From the NCBI GenBank assembly GCA_022769845.1, contig JALEIO010000239.1:1-6209 (forward strand): a DNA stretch of 6,209 bases, given 5' to 3'. The position numbers and the translations under genes were made by a program. How positions within the stretch are numbered: position 1 is the first letter of the stretch; the number at the start of each line of letters is the position of its first letter. The stretch comes from Oscillospiraceae bacterium. GTDB taxonomy: Bacteria > Bacillota > Clostridia > UMGS1810. The notes under the pieces are model-generated. The model did not search any database and was not told where the DNA came from. It worked only from the letters and a program-made list of their open reading frames with translations. Below are positions 1 through 5,274 of the stretch, piece by piece.

Positions 1-147
1 TCCGAGATTTATCATTTTAAGCGCAGCCGCGCGGTACATAGCGCCCGTATCTATGTAAACATAACCCATTTTTTTTGCAATAAGACGAGCGAGCGTGCTT
101 TTTCCTGCGCCCGAGGGCCCGTCAATCGCAATGTTAATAAACTTCAT
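1..147 (-). CDS. cmk: Cytidylate kinase (CMP/dCMP kinase), N-terminal part only
   Basis: The first 49 residues are present and the rest lies beyond the window edge. Residues 4-18 read INIAIDGPSGAGKST, which contains the P-loop (GPSGAGKS) typical of cytidylate kinase. It is followed by the YIDTGAMYRA stretch (about residues 30-39), which in this family lies by the nucleoside-monophosphate site. The enzyme phosphorylates CMP and dCMP with ATP to give CDP and dCDP in the cytosol. The start is ATG at 147, preceded by GGAGG at 151-155 with a short spacer. The gene begins 15 bp after the stop of the HutP-like gene, so the two are almost certainly co-transcribed. Confidence is high because the P-loop and the DTGAMYR motif occur together in the right order. 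Confidence 0.96.
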   Translation of the reverse strand, partial: MKFINIAIDGPSGAGKSTLARLIAKKMGYVYIDTGAMYRAAALKMINLG

Positions 148-162
148 TTTATCCTCCGAATT

Positions 163-582
163 TTATATAACGCGGTGTCCCAAACCAATGCCGACCTCGT
201 TTAAATGCAGCATACCGATTGCAAAAAATATACATACGCAAATATGCTCTTTATATCGCGCAATGCCTATTTTACCGCCGACATTAAGACCAATCGCCTT
301 ATCCATAACCTGATTGATTGCCTCGCGGGTAGCGCCGATAACCGCTCCCTCTTCGCGGTGAGTGCTGGAAATAACGCCCTCACGCACTGCCGAAACAACC
401 GCGCGTTCAACAATTTTATTAATATTTGCTATAAATTCTCCGCCATAATCAACAGCCGAACAAATAAAACCGTCCCTGCTTTTTGCATCAATATATTCAC
501 GTTCGGCACTTCTGCCCTTTGTAAGGGCAATTGTAATTGCCGTGGCAGCCACATCGCGGCTTCCAATCTCGTTATCGTTCAT
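163..582 (-). CDS. HutP-family protein lacking the canonical histidine ligands
   Basis: This is a 139-residue protein. Its C-terminal half matches the HutP fold: GVISS at 69-73, REEGAVIGATREAI at 76-89, and a terminal GIGLGHRVI, comparable to GVGINHI in Bacillus HutP. B. subtilis HutP is an RNA-binding antiterminator of the histidine-utilisation operon that needs L-histidine and Mg2+. Its metal ligands are His73, His77 and His138. By my hand alignment the first two positions are Gly79 and Gly83 here, and the third falls on Leu127 next to His126. No hut gene is nearby, and the partner is cmk, 15 bp downstream. A role in histidine catabolism is therefore doubtful. The start at 582 is chosen because AAAGGAG lies 6 nt upstream. 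An in-frame ATG at 603 falls almost at the predicted transcription start and has no ribosome binding site. RNA binding is possible but unproven. Confidence 0.85.
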   Translation of the reverse strand: MNDNEIGSRDVAATAITIALTKGRSAEREYIDAKSRDGFICSAVDYGGEFIANINKIVERAVVSAVREGVISSTHREEGAVIGATREAINQVMDKAIGLNVGGKIGIARYKEHICVCIFFAIGMLHLNEVGIGLGHRVI

Positions 583-588
583 AAATTT

Positions 589-595
589 CTCCTTT
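589..595 (-). promoter_or_regulatory. Ribosome binding site of the HutP-like gene
   Basis: AAAGGAG with a 6-nt spacer to the ATG at 582. It decides the start against the longer reading frame beginning at 603. Confidence 0.85.
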
Positions 596-615
596 GCTAC
601 CATAATACATTTTAC

Positions 616-644
616 ATTATACTACAAATTTTTGCCTAATACAA
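616..644 (-). promoter_or_regulatory. Sigma-A-type promoter for hutP-like/cmk
   Basis: The -35 box TTGTAT (644-639) is separated by exactly 17 bp from a perfect -10 box TATAAT (621-616). Transcription would start near 609, giving a leader of about 27 nt before the ATG at 582. The promoter sits in the spacer after the anchored-protein gene, so hutP-like and cmk can be expressed separately from the upstream genes. Confidence 0.75.
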
Positions 645-651
645 TACTTTT

Positions 652-1113
652 TTAACTGTTTTTAAGAATAAGCCGACCGACAAAATTTATTCCCTTTGAC
701 ACTGCAATGTCATTTTTTGCCGTTGCAAGCTCAAGCGTATCGGTCATATCAGCAATTTTAACAACGCATTTTTCATTCGTCAGCGATTTTATTTCAATAA
801 CCGAAGTGCTTAAAAGTTCAATTTTTTTTAACTTTCTGTCAAAAACATCAACCTTTTCGCCGTTTACCATAATTTCAAGCTCATTTTTAGGCTCGCCCGT
901 TGCAAGCTCAAGCGTAACAACGCCCGATTTTACCGCGTCGCCGTCGTCGCCTACCGCCGCGCCTTCAAAAACCTCAATATCGGTGAAAATTCCCTTTATC
1001 GCAGGAATTTTCAATCCAATCTGCGATATCAGCACCACCGCAAACGATGCTATGCACATCCATTTTAAAATTTTGTCAATATCAAATTGTCCTGATTTAA
1101 AAAATTTTTTCAT
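652..1113 (-). CDS. Single-pass membrane-anchored protein of unknown function
   Basis: This is a 153-residue protein I cannot assign to a named family. It has a basic N-terminus (MKKFFKSGQ), one hydrophobic segment at about residues 18-34 (WMCIASFAVVLISQIGL), and a soluble part of about 115 residues that is probably outside the cell. The soluble part alternates short hydrophobic and charged stretches, as in a beta-rich domain, and has an acidic patch at 56-59 (DDGD). The hydrophobic stretch lacks a clear cleavage site, so an uncleaved anchor is more likely than a secreted protein. The segment TLELAT occurs twice, 59 residues apart, encoded by identical DNA. The start at 1113 is set by GGAGG 7 nt upstream; an in-frame ATG at 1149 has no such site. 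It lies 67 bp after the flavoprotein gene and 69 bp before hutP-like, so it probably belongs to the same transcript as the former. Confidence 0.8.
   Translation of the reverse strand: MKKFFKSGQFDIDKILKWMCIASFAVVLISQIGLKIPAIKGIFTDIEVFEGAAVGDDGDAVKSGVVTLELATGEPKNELEIMVNGEKVDVFDRKLKKIELLSTSVIEIKSLTNEKCVVKIADMTDTLELATAKNDIAVSKGINFVGRLILKNS
720..739. repeat. 20-bp direct repeat, copy 1, inside the anchored-protein gene
   Basis: CCGTTGCAAGCTCAAGCGTA is identical to 897-916, 177 bp away. Because 177 is a multiple of three, both copies are read in the same frame as TLELAT on the minus strand. The flanking bases differ. Confidence 0.9.
897..916. repeat. 20-bp direct repeat, copy 2, inside the anchored-protein gene
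   Basis: Exact copy of 720-739. It encodes residues 67-72 of the anchored protein, the other copy encoding 126-131. Identical synonymous codons in both copies suggest a recent duplication or gene conversion, although chance cannot be excluded. Confidence 0.9.
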
Positions 1114-1120
1114 TTTACGT

Positions 1121-1125
1121 CCTCC
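1121..1125 (-). promoter_or_regulatory. Ribosome binding site of the anchored-protein gene
   Basis: GGAGG with a 7-nt spacer to the ATG at 1113. It favours this start over the in-frame ATG at 1149. Confidence 0.85.
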
Positions 1126-1180
1126 AAAAATATATTTCCTACAAAACATATTTTATGAAGAAATGTAAAATTAAATTCAG

Positions 1181-2395
1181 TTATACGCTTTTTCCCGCAA
1201 GATATCCCGTTGAAAAAGCAATCTGCAAATTGTAGCCGCCTGTATATGCGTCAACGTCTATAACCTCGCCCGCAAAAAATATGCCGCTTTCAAGCTTTGA
1301 TTCCATTGTTGACGGATTAATTTCTTTAACGCTTACACCGCCGGAGGTAACAATAGCCTCGCTGACGGGACGAAAATTTTTAACTGTGAGCGGAAATTTC
1401 TTTATTGCAGAAAGAAGTTTTTTTCTTTCCTCTTTTGTGATTTCGTTAACCTTTTTATGCGGCGCTATTCCCGTTAAATTCACAACGGGAGCAATTATTT
1501 TCTGCGGCAAAAGCGCAGATAGCGAATTTATGAAATCCTTGTTTTTAACCTCGTTAAAATCCCTCAAAATGCGCTTATCCAACGTTTTTTCGTCCAGCGC
1601 CGGCTTTAAATCTATATAAATCGAATAACTTTCAATTTTTTCATATTTCATATGGCTGCTCGCACTCAAAACAAGCGGTCCCGAAACGCCGTAATGTGTA
1701 AAAAGCATTTCGCCCATTTCGGAAAAAATCTCTTTTTTGCCGTCAAAAATGCTCAATACCACGTTTTTGAGCGACAGTCCCATCATCGGATAAACATTCT
1801 CGTTGGTTTCAAGCGGCACAAGCGACGGCTTTGGGGGAATAACCGTATGCCCAATCTGTTTTGCAAATTTATATCCGTCGCCGGTTGAACCGGTAGACGG
1901 ATAACTTACCCCGCCCGTTGCAATAATAATCTTGTCACATTCAAGGCTCTTTTTGTCCGAAAAAATAACTTTTTTCTTATCGCCGCCGATTAAAATATCG
2001 CAAACCTCACCTCTATATATTGCAACACCGTTTTTATTTAAAAGCTTTTTAAGCGCGTTCAAAACGTCCTTTGACCTGTCGCTGACAGGAAATACCCTGC
2101 CGCCTCGCTCAACTTTTGTTTCAAGACCGAGTTTGTTCAAAATACGCACAAGGTCTTTGTTAGTGAATGTGTAAAATGCACTGTATAAAAAATTTGCATT
2201 GCGCGGCACGTTTTTGAAAAAATCTTCAATATCGGCGTCATTGGTAATGTTGCAGCGTCCTTTGCCGGTTATAAGAAGCTTTTTTCCTAAAATATTGTTT
2301 TTTTCAGTCAAAATAACCTTTTTGCCTCTTGCAGCGGCAACGGCGGCTGCCATCATACCCGCAGGACCTCCGCCTATAACGCAAACAACCTCCAC
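1181..2395 (-). CDS. HI0933/BaiN-family FAD-dependent oxidoreductase
   Basis: This 404-residue flavoprotein is the usual length for the HI0933/YhiN/BaiN family, often labelled aminoacetone oxidase-like or NAD(P)/FAD-dependent oxidoreductase. The N-terminal FAD-binding Rossmann motif is IGGGPAG at 7-13. It is followed by the family signature GKKLLITGKGRCNITN at 37-52, the ATGG motif at 159-162 with downstream YPSTGSTGDGY, and the C-terminal FAD-closing motifs GIFFAGE (371-377) and YTGGYNLQIAFSTG (384-397). No membrane segment or signal peptide is visible, so it is cytosolic. BaiN itself is linked to bile-acid 7-dehydroxylation, but most relatives have no settled substrate and nothing nearby suggests bile-acid metabolism. 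The start codon is GTG at 2395, with a weak GGGGTG site just ahead. It follows the RpiR gene by only 13 bp, which implies co-transcription. Confidence 0.93.
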   Translation of the reverse strand: MEVVCVIGGGPAGMMAAAVAAARGKKVILTEKNNILGKKLLITGKGRCNITNDADIEDFFKNVPRNANFLYSAFYTFTNKDLVRILNKLGLETKVERGGRVFPVSDRSKDVLNALKKLLNKNGVAIYRGEVCDILIGGDKKKVIFSDKKSLECDKIIIATGGVSYPSTGSTGDGYKFAKQIGHTVIPPKPSLVPLETNENVYPMMGLSLKNVVLSIFDGKKEIFSEMGEMLFTHYGVSGPLVLSASSHMKYEKIESYSIYIDLKPALDEKTLDKRILRDFNEVKNKDFINSLSALLPQKIIAPVVNLTGIAPHKKVNEITKEERKKLLSAIKKFPLTVKNFRPVSEAIVTSGGVSVKEINPSTMESKLESGIFFAGEVIDVDAYTGGYNLQIAFSTGYLAGKSV

Positions 2396-2408
2396 TTTTT
2401 CACCCCGT

Positions 2409-3272
2409 TTATTTTATATATTTTTCGTAAACCTCATATTCGTCCCAAATATCCTCAAGCTCCGACAAGGTTTTGCCAACCTCCTCTTTGCGCTCAATAA
2501 CAAGCGCAACAATAAGCGCGTTGATTATGGAAAGCGGCGCAACCAGCGAATCTACAAAGGTAGACATATCGCAGCGCGCAGTGAGTGTATAGCTTGCATT
2601 ATCGGTAATGGGCGAATTTTTGCTGTCTGTAATGGCAATAATGCTGCTTTTTTTCTCGTGCGCATATTTTAAAGCATTTATTGTGCGGCGCGAATAACGC
2701 GGAAAGCTTATTGCTATAACAACATCGTTTTGGTCAATTCGATATATCTGCTCAAACGTTTCGCTTGCGCTGTTTGTACCTATTATTTTAACATTCGGAA
2801 AAATCAAATTAAGATAGAATCCCAAAAAATTTGCAATCGAATAGCAGCTTCGGGCGCCGAGAATATAAATATTTTCAGCGTTTAAAATTGTTGAAACCGC
2901 GCCGTCAAAAGCATCTTTGTCAATTTCCTCGCCTGTCTGCTTCAATTTTTCCATATCCGAAATCAAAACAGACTTTAAAACATTCTGCTCGTCAATGCGT
3001 GTTTTTATTATTTCCATTCGCTGCACGCTTGTAAGCTTGTTTCGTATAAGCTCCTGGAGCGCCTTTTGAAGCTTAGGATACCCCTCATACCCAAGCTCAA
3101 CCGCAAACCGAACAACCGTAGATTCGCTCACTCCCACAAGCTTGCCAAGCTTGGACGCGGTTATAAATGCCGCCTTATCATAATGTTTTAAAATGTAATC
3201 GGCAATTTTTTTATGCCCTTTGCTGAAGGTGTCTGATTTTAATGTGATTTCACCAATCAAATCTTTCTCCAT
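2409..3272 (-). CDS. MurR/RpiR-family transcriptional regulator (HTH plus SIS domain)
   Basis: This 287-residue protein is full length for the family. The N-terminal helix-turn-helix domain spans about residues 1-77, with the recognition region ASKLGKLVGVSESTVVRFA at 39-57. The C-terminal SIS sugar-phosphate-binding domain spans about 125-260: NIYILGARSCYSIA at 134-147, VVIAISFPRYSRRT at 184-197 and IIAITDSKNSPI at 211-222. Regulators of this type normally sense a phosphorylated sugar or amino sugar (ribose-5-phosphate for RpiR, MurNAc-6-phosphate for MurR) and control the matching catabolic genes. No sugar gene is adjacent, so the ligand cannot be inferred. The start is ATG at 3272 with GAGGG 8 nt upstream. 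It is the first gene of a block with the flavoprotein (13-bp gap). Its upstream region holds the nested hairpin element at 3291-3372, and I see no convincing promoter there. Confidence 0.93.
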   Translation of the reverse strand: MEKDLIGEITLKSDTFSKGHKKIADYILKHYDKAAFITASKLGKLVGVSESTVVRFAVELGYEGYPKLQKALQELIRNKLTSVQRMEIIKTRIDEQNVLKSVLISDMEKLKQTGEEIDKDAFDGAVSTILNAENIYILGARSCYSIANFLGFYLNLIFPNVKIIGTNSASETFEQIYRIDQNDVVIAISFPRYSRRTINALKYAHEKKSSIIAITDSKNSPITDNASYTLTARCDMSTFVDSLVAPLSIINALIVALVIERKEEVGKTLSELEDIWDEYEVYEKYIK

Positions 3273-3286
3273 TTTTAAACCCTCTT

Positions 3287-3372
3287 AAAAAGCTCGATAA
3301 TTCGCCTATTTGCAGTCAAACACCCCCAATGGGCGCCATTGGAGGTGTTTTAAGGTTTGTAATTATCGAGCT
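3287..3372 (-). terminator. Nested inverted-repeat element ending in a U-tract, between csp and the RpiR gene
   Basis: Outer 12-bp arms AGCTCGATAATT (3291-3302) and AATTATCGAGCT (3361-3372) are perfect complements. They enclose a second, independent stem at 3318-3350. On the minus strand the outer stem closes as AATTATCGAGCT followed directly by TTTT (3290-3287), the layout of an intrinsic terminator. It begins 60 nt after the csp stop and ends just before the ribosome binding site of the RpiR gene. It could terminate csp transcripts, act as a leader attenuator of the RpiR operon, or be a small dispersed repeat. The structure itself is clear; its role is not. Confidence 0.65.
3318..3350. repeat. 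Inner 15-bp hairpin of the nested element
   Basis: Arms at 3318-3332 and 3336-3350 pair over 15 bp with one mismatch (C at 3325 opposite A at 3343, a G-U wobble in the minus-strand RNA), around a 3-nt loop. In the minus-strand RNA the 5' arm carries CACCUCC, identical to the anti-Shine-Dalgarno core of 16S rRNA, and the 3' arm ends GUGUUU. Confidence 0.85.
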
Positions 3373-3432
3373 CTAAATATACACTTTCTTTTAACTAAAT
3401 CTATATTTAAACCCTTGCGTCAGATGCCCAAA

Positions 3433-3633
3433 TCAGCACTTTGTAACGTTTGCAGCCTGGGGACCTTTGTTTCCTTCGATAACTTCAAATTCTACGTTAT
3501 CACCTTCTGCAAGTGTTTTGTAGCCATCCATTGTGATTGCCGAAAAATGAACGAAAACATCTGTGCCGTCCTCGCACTCAATAAAGCCGTAGCCTTTTTC
3601 AGCGTTAAACCATTTAACTGTACCTTTTTGCAT
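3433..3633 (-). CDS. csp: Cold-shock protein (CspA family)
   Basis: This 66-residue single cold-shock domain is full length for the bacterial family. RNP1 is KGYGFI at 13-18 and RNP2 is VFVHF at 26-30. The leading GTVKWFNAEKGYGFI and terminal GPQAANVTKC are typical. Such proteins bind single-stranded RNA and DNA in the cytosol and act as RNA chaperones and antiterminators. The start at 3633 is fixed by TAGGAGGT 9 nt upstream; a longer in-frame start at 3666 lies upstream of that site. The gene has its own promoter at 3684-3712. The leader is only about 44 nt, so the long cold-responsive leader of E. coli cspA is absent. The number of paralogues cannot be judged from this window, so no paralogue letter is assigned. 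Confidence 0.97.
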   Translation of the reverse strand: MQKGTVKWFNAEKGYGFIECEDGTDVFVHFSAITMDGYKTLAEGDNVEFEVIEGNKGPQAANVTKC

Positions 3634-3642
3634 ATCTAAAGT

Positions 3643-3650
3643 ACCTCCTA
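3643..3650 (-). promoter_or_regulatory. Ribosome binding site of csp
   Basis: TAGGAGGT is a near-perfect Shine-Dalgarno sequence with a 9-nt spacer to the ATG at 3633. It rules out the start at 3666. Confidence 0.9.
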
Positions 3651-3683
3651 AAAATTTTGCGAGCATTCAAATGCCCAATGAAT

Positions 3684-3712
3684 AGTTTACCATATCATCT
3701 AATAAAAGTCAA
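3684..3712 (-). promoter_or_regulatory. Extended -10 promoter of csp
   Basis: The -35 box TTGACT (3712-3707) and the -10 box TAAACT (3689-3684) are 17 bp apart, with TGG directly before the -10 box (an extended -10 element). The expected transcription start is near 3677, which makes csp a separate unit from the hydrolase gene upstream. Confidence 0.75.
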
Positions 3713-3722
3713 ATGTTTTTTT

Positions 3723-3770
3723 AAAAAACCGTAGCTCTTTTTTTGACAATACCCGACATTTATAAGAGCT
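3723..3770 (-). terminator. Weak candidate terminator of the MBL hydrolase gene
   Basis: AGCTCTT (3770-3764) pairs with AAGAGCT (3739-3733) over 7 bp around a 24-nt loop. ACGG and then TTTTTT (3728-3723) follow. The 5' arm overlaps the last codons of the gene. The long loop and the 4-nt offset of the T-run make this a weak candidate. Confidence 0.35.
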
Positions 3771-4443
3771 TAATTTCCTTATAAATAGTTGGAATAACCT
3801 TGTTATCGACATCAAGGTCATCGGCGGTAAAATCATCAAACATTCCCACGTGGAACGGAACAACCTTTTTCGCATTGATTTTTTTTGCGAAACGCGCCGC
3901 GTCGATTTTATTCATATTGTTGCCAAGTCCGTTTACAGGCATAAACAAAACGTCTATATCATCAGGAATATCTGCAAAAATATCGCTGTTATAAAGCGTG
4001 TCGCCGGTAATATAATACTTCGTTTCTCCGTCATCTATTATAACGCCTATGGGATGAGGGTCGGAATGAGCCGCCAGCACTGCGCTGAACCTTATGCCGT
4101 CTTGAGTCCACTCAGTGTGACGGTTAAATTTTACATAGTTCTGATTTTTGTTTCCGATTTGTCTGACCTCGTTAAACGCCGCCTCCGGCGCAAGCACGGT
4201 AACTGACTTTTCACCGCATATGTAATGCACGAGCGTGTCAGGATCGGTGTGGTCCAGATGATTGTGCGTAAGCACCAAAACATCGGGAACAATTTTTAAA
4301 AAGCTTTCATCAACAGGCACGCGGCGATAATTTTTCGGATTTACCTTTACCACACTGTTTGAAAGATAGGGGTCAACCATAATTTTGATGTTTTCGTTTT
4401 CAAAAAGCAGCCCTGCCTGACCGAGATAAGTAATTTTCATCAT
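3760..4443 (-). CDS. Metallo-beta-lactamase-fold hydrolase, UlaG/UPF0173-like
   Basis: This is a 227-residue cytosolic protein with the complete metal-site pattern of the MBL fold. HNHLDH supplies His60, His62, Asp64 and His65; AHSDPH supplies His126; GDT supplies Asp148; and PFHVG supplies His198. The opening ITYLGQAGLLFE and the VDPYLS segment are typical of the UlaG-like and UPF0173 branches, and the length fits. UlaG is an L-ascorbate-6-phosphate lactonase, but no ascorbate genes are present and most relatives have unknown substrates, so only a metal-dependent hydrolase can be claimed. I prefer ATG at 4443, since AGGA lies 10 nt upstream. The ATG at 4452 sits 1 nt from that site, and the ATG at 4440 is also possible. 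It follows the P-loop gene by about 80 bp with a terminator between, so it may have its own promoter, although none is clear. Confidence 0.92.
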   Translation of the reverse strand: MMKITYLGQAGLLFENENIKIMVDPYLSNSVVKVNPKNYRRVPVDESFLKIVPDVLVLTHNHLDHTDPDTLVHYICGEKSVTVLAPEAAFNEVRQIGNKNQNYVKFNRHTEWTQDGIRFSAVLAAHSDPHPIGVIIDDGETKYYITGDTLYNSDIFADIPDDIDVLFMPVNGLGNNMNKIDAARFAKKINAKKVVPFHVGMFDDFTADDLDVDNKVIPTIYKEIKLL

Positions 4444-4485
4444 TTTTGTCATATCCTTTCAAGATTGTAAAAATTAATAATATGC

Positions 4486-4516
4486 AAAATAAATCAGCGC
4501 TTTTACGCGCTGACTT
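4486..4516 (-). terminator. Intrinsic terminator of the P-loop protein gene
   Basis: Minus-strand arms AAGTCAGCGC (4516-4507) and GCGCTGATTT (4500-4491) form a 10-bp stem with one G-U pair around a 6-nt loop. ATTTT follows. It begins about 10 nt after the stop of the P-loop gene. Confidence 0.75.
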
Positions 4517-4525
4517 ATGTATATA

Positions 4526-4936
4526 TTAAACAATATAACCGTAAACCTTTTCGGGAAGCTCCGATTTATCTGCGCTGATGGTAATTGTGAAGTTGATGTT
4601 TTTATCCTTTGCAATTTTATCAAGCTCATCGATAAACTCATCAAGCTTTTTAATATCATCTTCCACAACCTTAAACAGGCTGTCAACAAAAATATGTGTA
4701 ATATCATAATTCTGCGAAAGCGCACCGTTTAAAAAGCAAATAAATTCTCTGTAGGTTTTAATGGCATACTCACTTGAATCAATAAGACGAATCGCATAAT
4801 TTAACTGCAATTTGTGTCTGTCGCCGGAATTTATGAAAACAATGTTTCCATGCGCGGTATTTATTGCTTCGTTTACCCTGTCGAGCATCATTTTAGTCTT
4901 ACCCGTACCTTTTTTACCAACGATTAAATTAACCAT
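4526..4936 (-). CDS. Small P-loop ATP-binding protein, function unknown
   Basis: This is a 136-residue protein with a Walker A motif at the very N-terminus (GKKGTGKT, residues 7-14) and a plausible Walker B, THIFVD, ending at Asp85. The middle contains alternating helices and strands, and the tail ISADKSELPEKV (about 121-132) could hold a sensor residue. It is much shorter than AAA+ or PilT proteins and has no second domain. It looks like a compact single-domain NTPase of a kind I associate with clostridia, sometimes loosely labelled ATP-binding or PilT-like; I would not adopt the PilT name. The start is ATG at 4936, 8 nt after AAGGAG. A GTG at 4945 overlaps that ribosome binding site and is rejected. 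It appears monocistronic, with a promoter at 5001-5029 and a terminator at 4486-4516. No partner gene gives a clue to its role. Confidence 0.85.
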   Translation of the reverse strand: MVNLIVGKKGTGKTKMMLDRVNEAINTAHGNIVFINSGDRHKLQLNYAIRLIDSSEYAIKTYREFICFLNGALSQNYDITHIFVDSLFKVVEDDIKKLDEFIDELDKIAKDKNINFTITISADKSELPEKVYGYIV

Positions 4937-4944
4937 CAAAATCA

Positions 4945-4950
4945 CTCCTT
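4945..4950 (-). promoter_or_regulatory. Ribosome binding site of the P-loop gene
   Basis: AAGGAG with an 8-nt spacer to the ATG at 4936. The alternative GTG at 4945 would overlap the site. Confidence 0.85.
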
Positions 4951-5000
4951 ATTAAATTTTTAAACTTCCCCAAAAGCAACATTTTGCTATTCTTATACTA

Positions 5001-5029
5001 ATAATATCACAGCTTTAAATATTATGCAA
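5001..5029 (-). promoter_or_regulatory. Extended -10 promoter of the P-loop gene
   Basis: TTGCAT (5029-5024), a 17-bp spacer and TATTAT (5006-5001), with TGA directly before the -10 box. The expected transcription start is near 4994, which gives a leader of about 58 nt. Confidence 0.7.
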
Positions 5030-5113
5030 GGTGTTTTAATAAATTAAAAAAAATACGGCAAATAACACAAAATTTTCCGGTTTTTTTGTAAAAAACATCA
5101 ATTCGATCAAAAT

Positions 5114-5132
5114 AAAAAAGCGTTTTTAACGC
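5114..5132 (-). terminator. Second intrinsic terminator downstream of mazF
   Basis: GCGTT (5132-5128), loop AAA, AACGC (5124-5120) and then TTTTTT (5119-5114): a short textbook terminator on the minus strand. It is the last barrier before the P-loop promoter. Its CGCTTTTTT tail can also pair with AAAAAAGCG at 5180-5172, an alternative fold that excludes this hairpin. Confidence 0.7.
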
Positions 5133-5137
5133 CTCAT

Positions 5138-5161
5138 CCCCCTAACCCCCAATCTTGGGGG
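5138..5161. repeat. C/G-run palindrome
   Basis: CCCCC, TAA, then CCCCCAATCTTGGGGG (5146-5161), which is self-complementary apart from its centre. It contrasts sharply with the AT-rich surroundings and resembles dispersed intergenic palindromes known from other genomes. Only one copy is in this window, although CCCCCAAT recurs in the nested element at 3323-3330. Confidence 0.7.
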
Positions 5162-5190
5162 CAAAAAGGTGCGCTTTTTTTGAACAAGCA

Positions 5191-5217
5191 AAATTGCTCA
5201 CTCAAAACGAGCAATTT
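5191..5217. repeat. Inverted repeat downstream of mazF
   Basis: AAATTGCTC (5191-5199) and GAGCAATTT (5209-5217) are perfect 9-bp arms around a 9-nt loop. There is no strong T-run on the minus-strand side, so it is a structured element rather than a clear terminator. Confidence 0.75.
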
Positions 5218-5274
5218 CCTATGTTATAAAAAAGACCGAAAACGAAAAAACGTCTTCAGTCTTATTTCCTATGT
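5214..5274. repeat. 11-bp direct repeats flanking the mazF terminator
   Basis: ATTTCCTATGT occurs at 5214-5224 and again at 5264-5274, 50 bp apart, immediately either side of the terminator at 5228-5263. Confidence 0.8.
5228..5263 (-). terminator. Main intrinsic terminator of the mazEF operon
   Basis: AAGACTGAAGACG (5263-5251) pairs with CGTTTTCGGTCTT (5244-5232) over 13 bp, including two G-U wobbles, around a TTTTTT loop. Another T-run ends at 5228. It begins 28 bp after the mazF stop. Confidence 0.85.

Noticed and set aside
583..603. Longer start for the HutP-like gene (ATG at 603)
   Set aside because: It lies within about 6 nt of the predicted transcription start, has no ribosome binding site, and the ATG at 582 has AAAGGAG at ideal spacing.
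205..639. Plus-strand open frame opposite hutP-like
   Set aside because: It has no recognisable domain, and the opposite strand encodes a protein with a clear family signature, promoter and ribosome binding site. The other plus-strand frames across the window were rejected for the same kind of reason.
3291..3372. Insertion sequence or MITE call for the nested element
   Set aside because: The 12-bp ends would fit, but I see no target-site duplication and no second copy in the window, so it is kept as a structured element only.
3634..3677. Cold-shock RNA thermosensor leader of csp
   Set aside because: The predicted leader is only about 44 nt and contains no evident alternative structure, unlike the long leader of E. 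coli cspA.
4474..4725. Minus-strand frame overlapping the P-loop gene
   Set aside because: It lies in another frame of the P-loop gene, runs through that gene's terminator hairpin and shows no family signature.
5138..5161. G-quadruplex on the minus strand
   Set aside because: Only two runs of G5 are adjacent; four runs are needed for an intramolecular quadruplex, and a hairpin explains the palindrome better.
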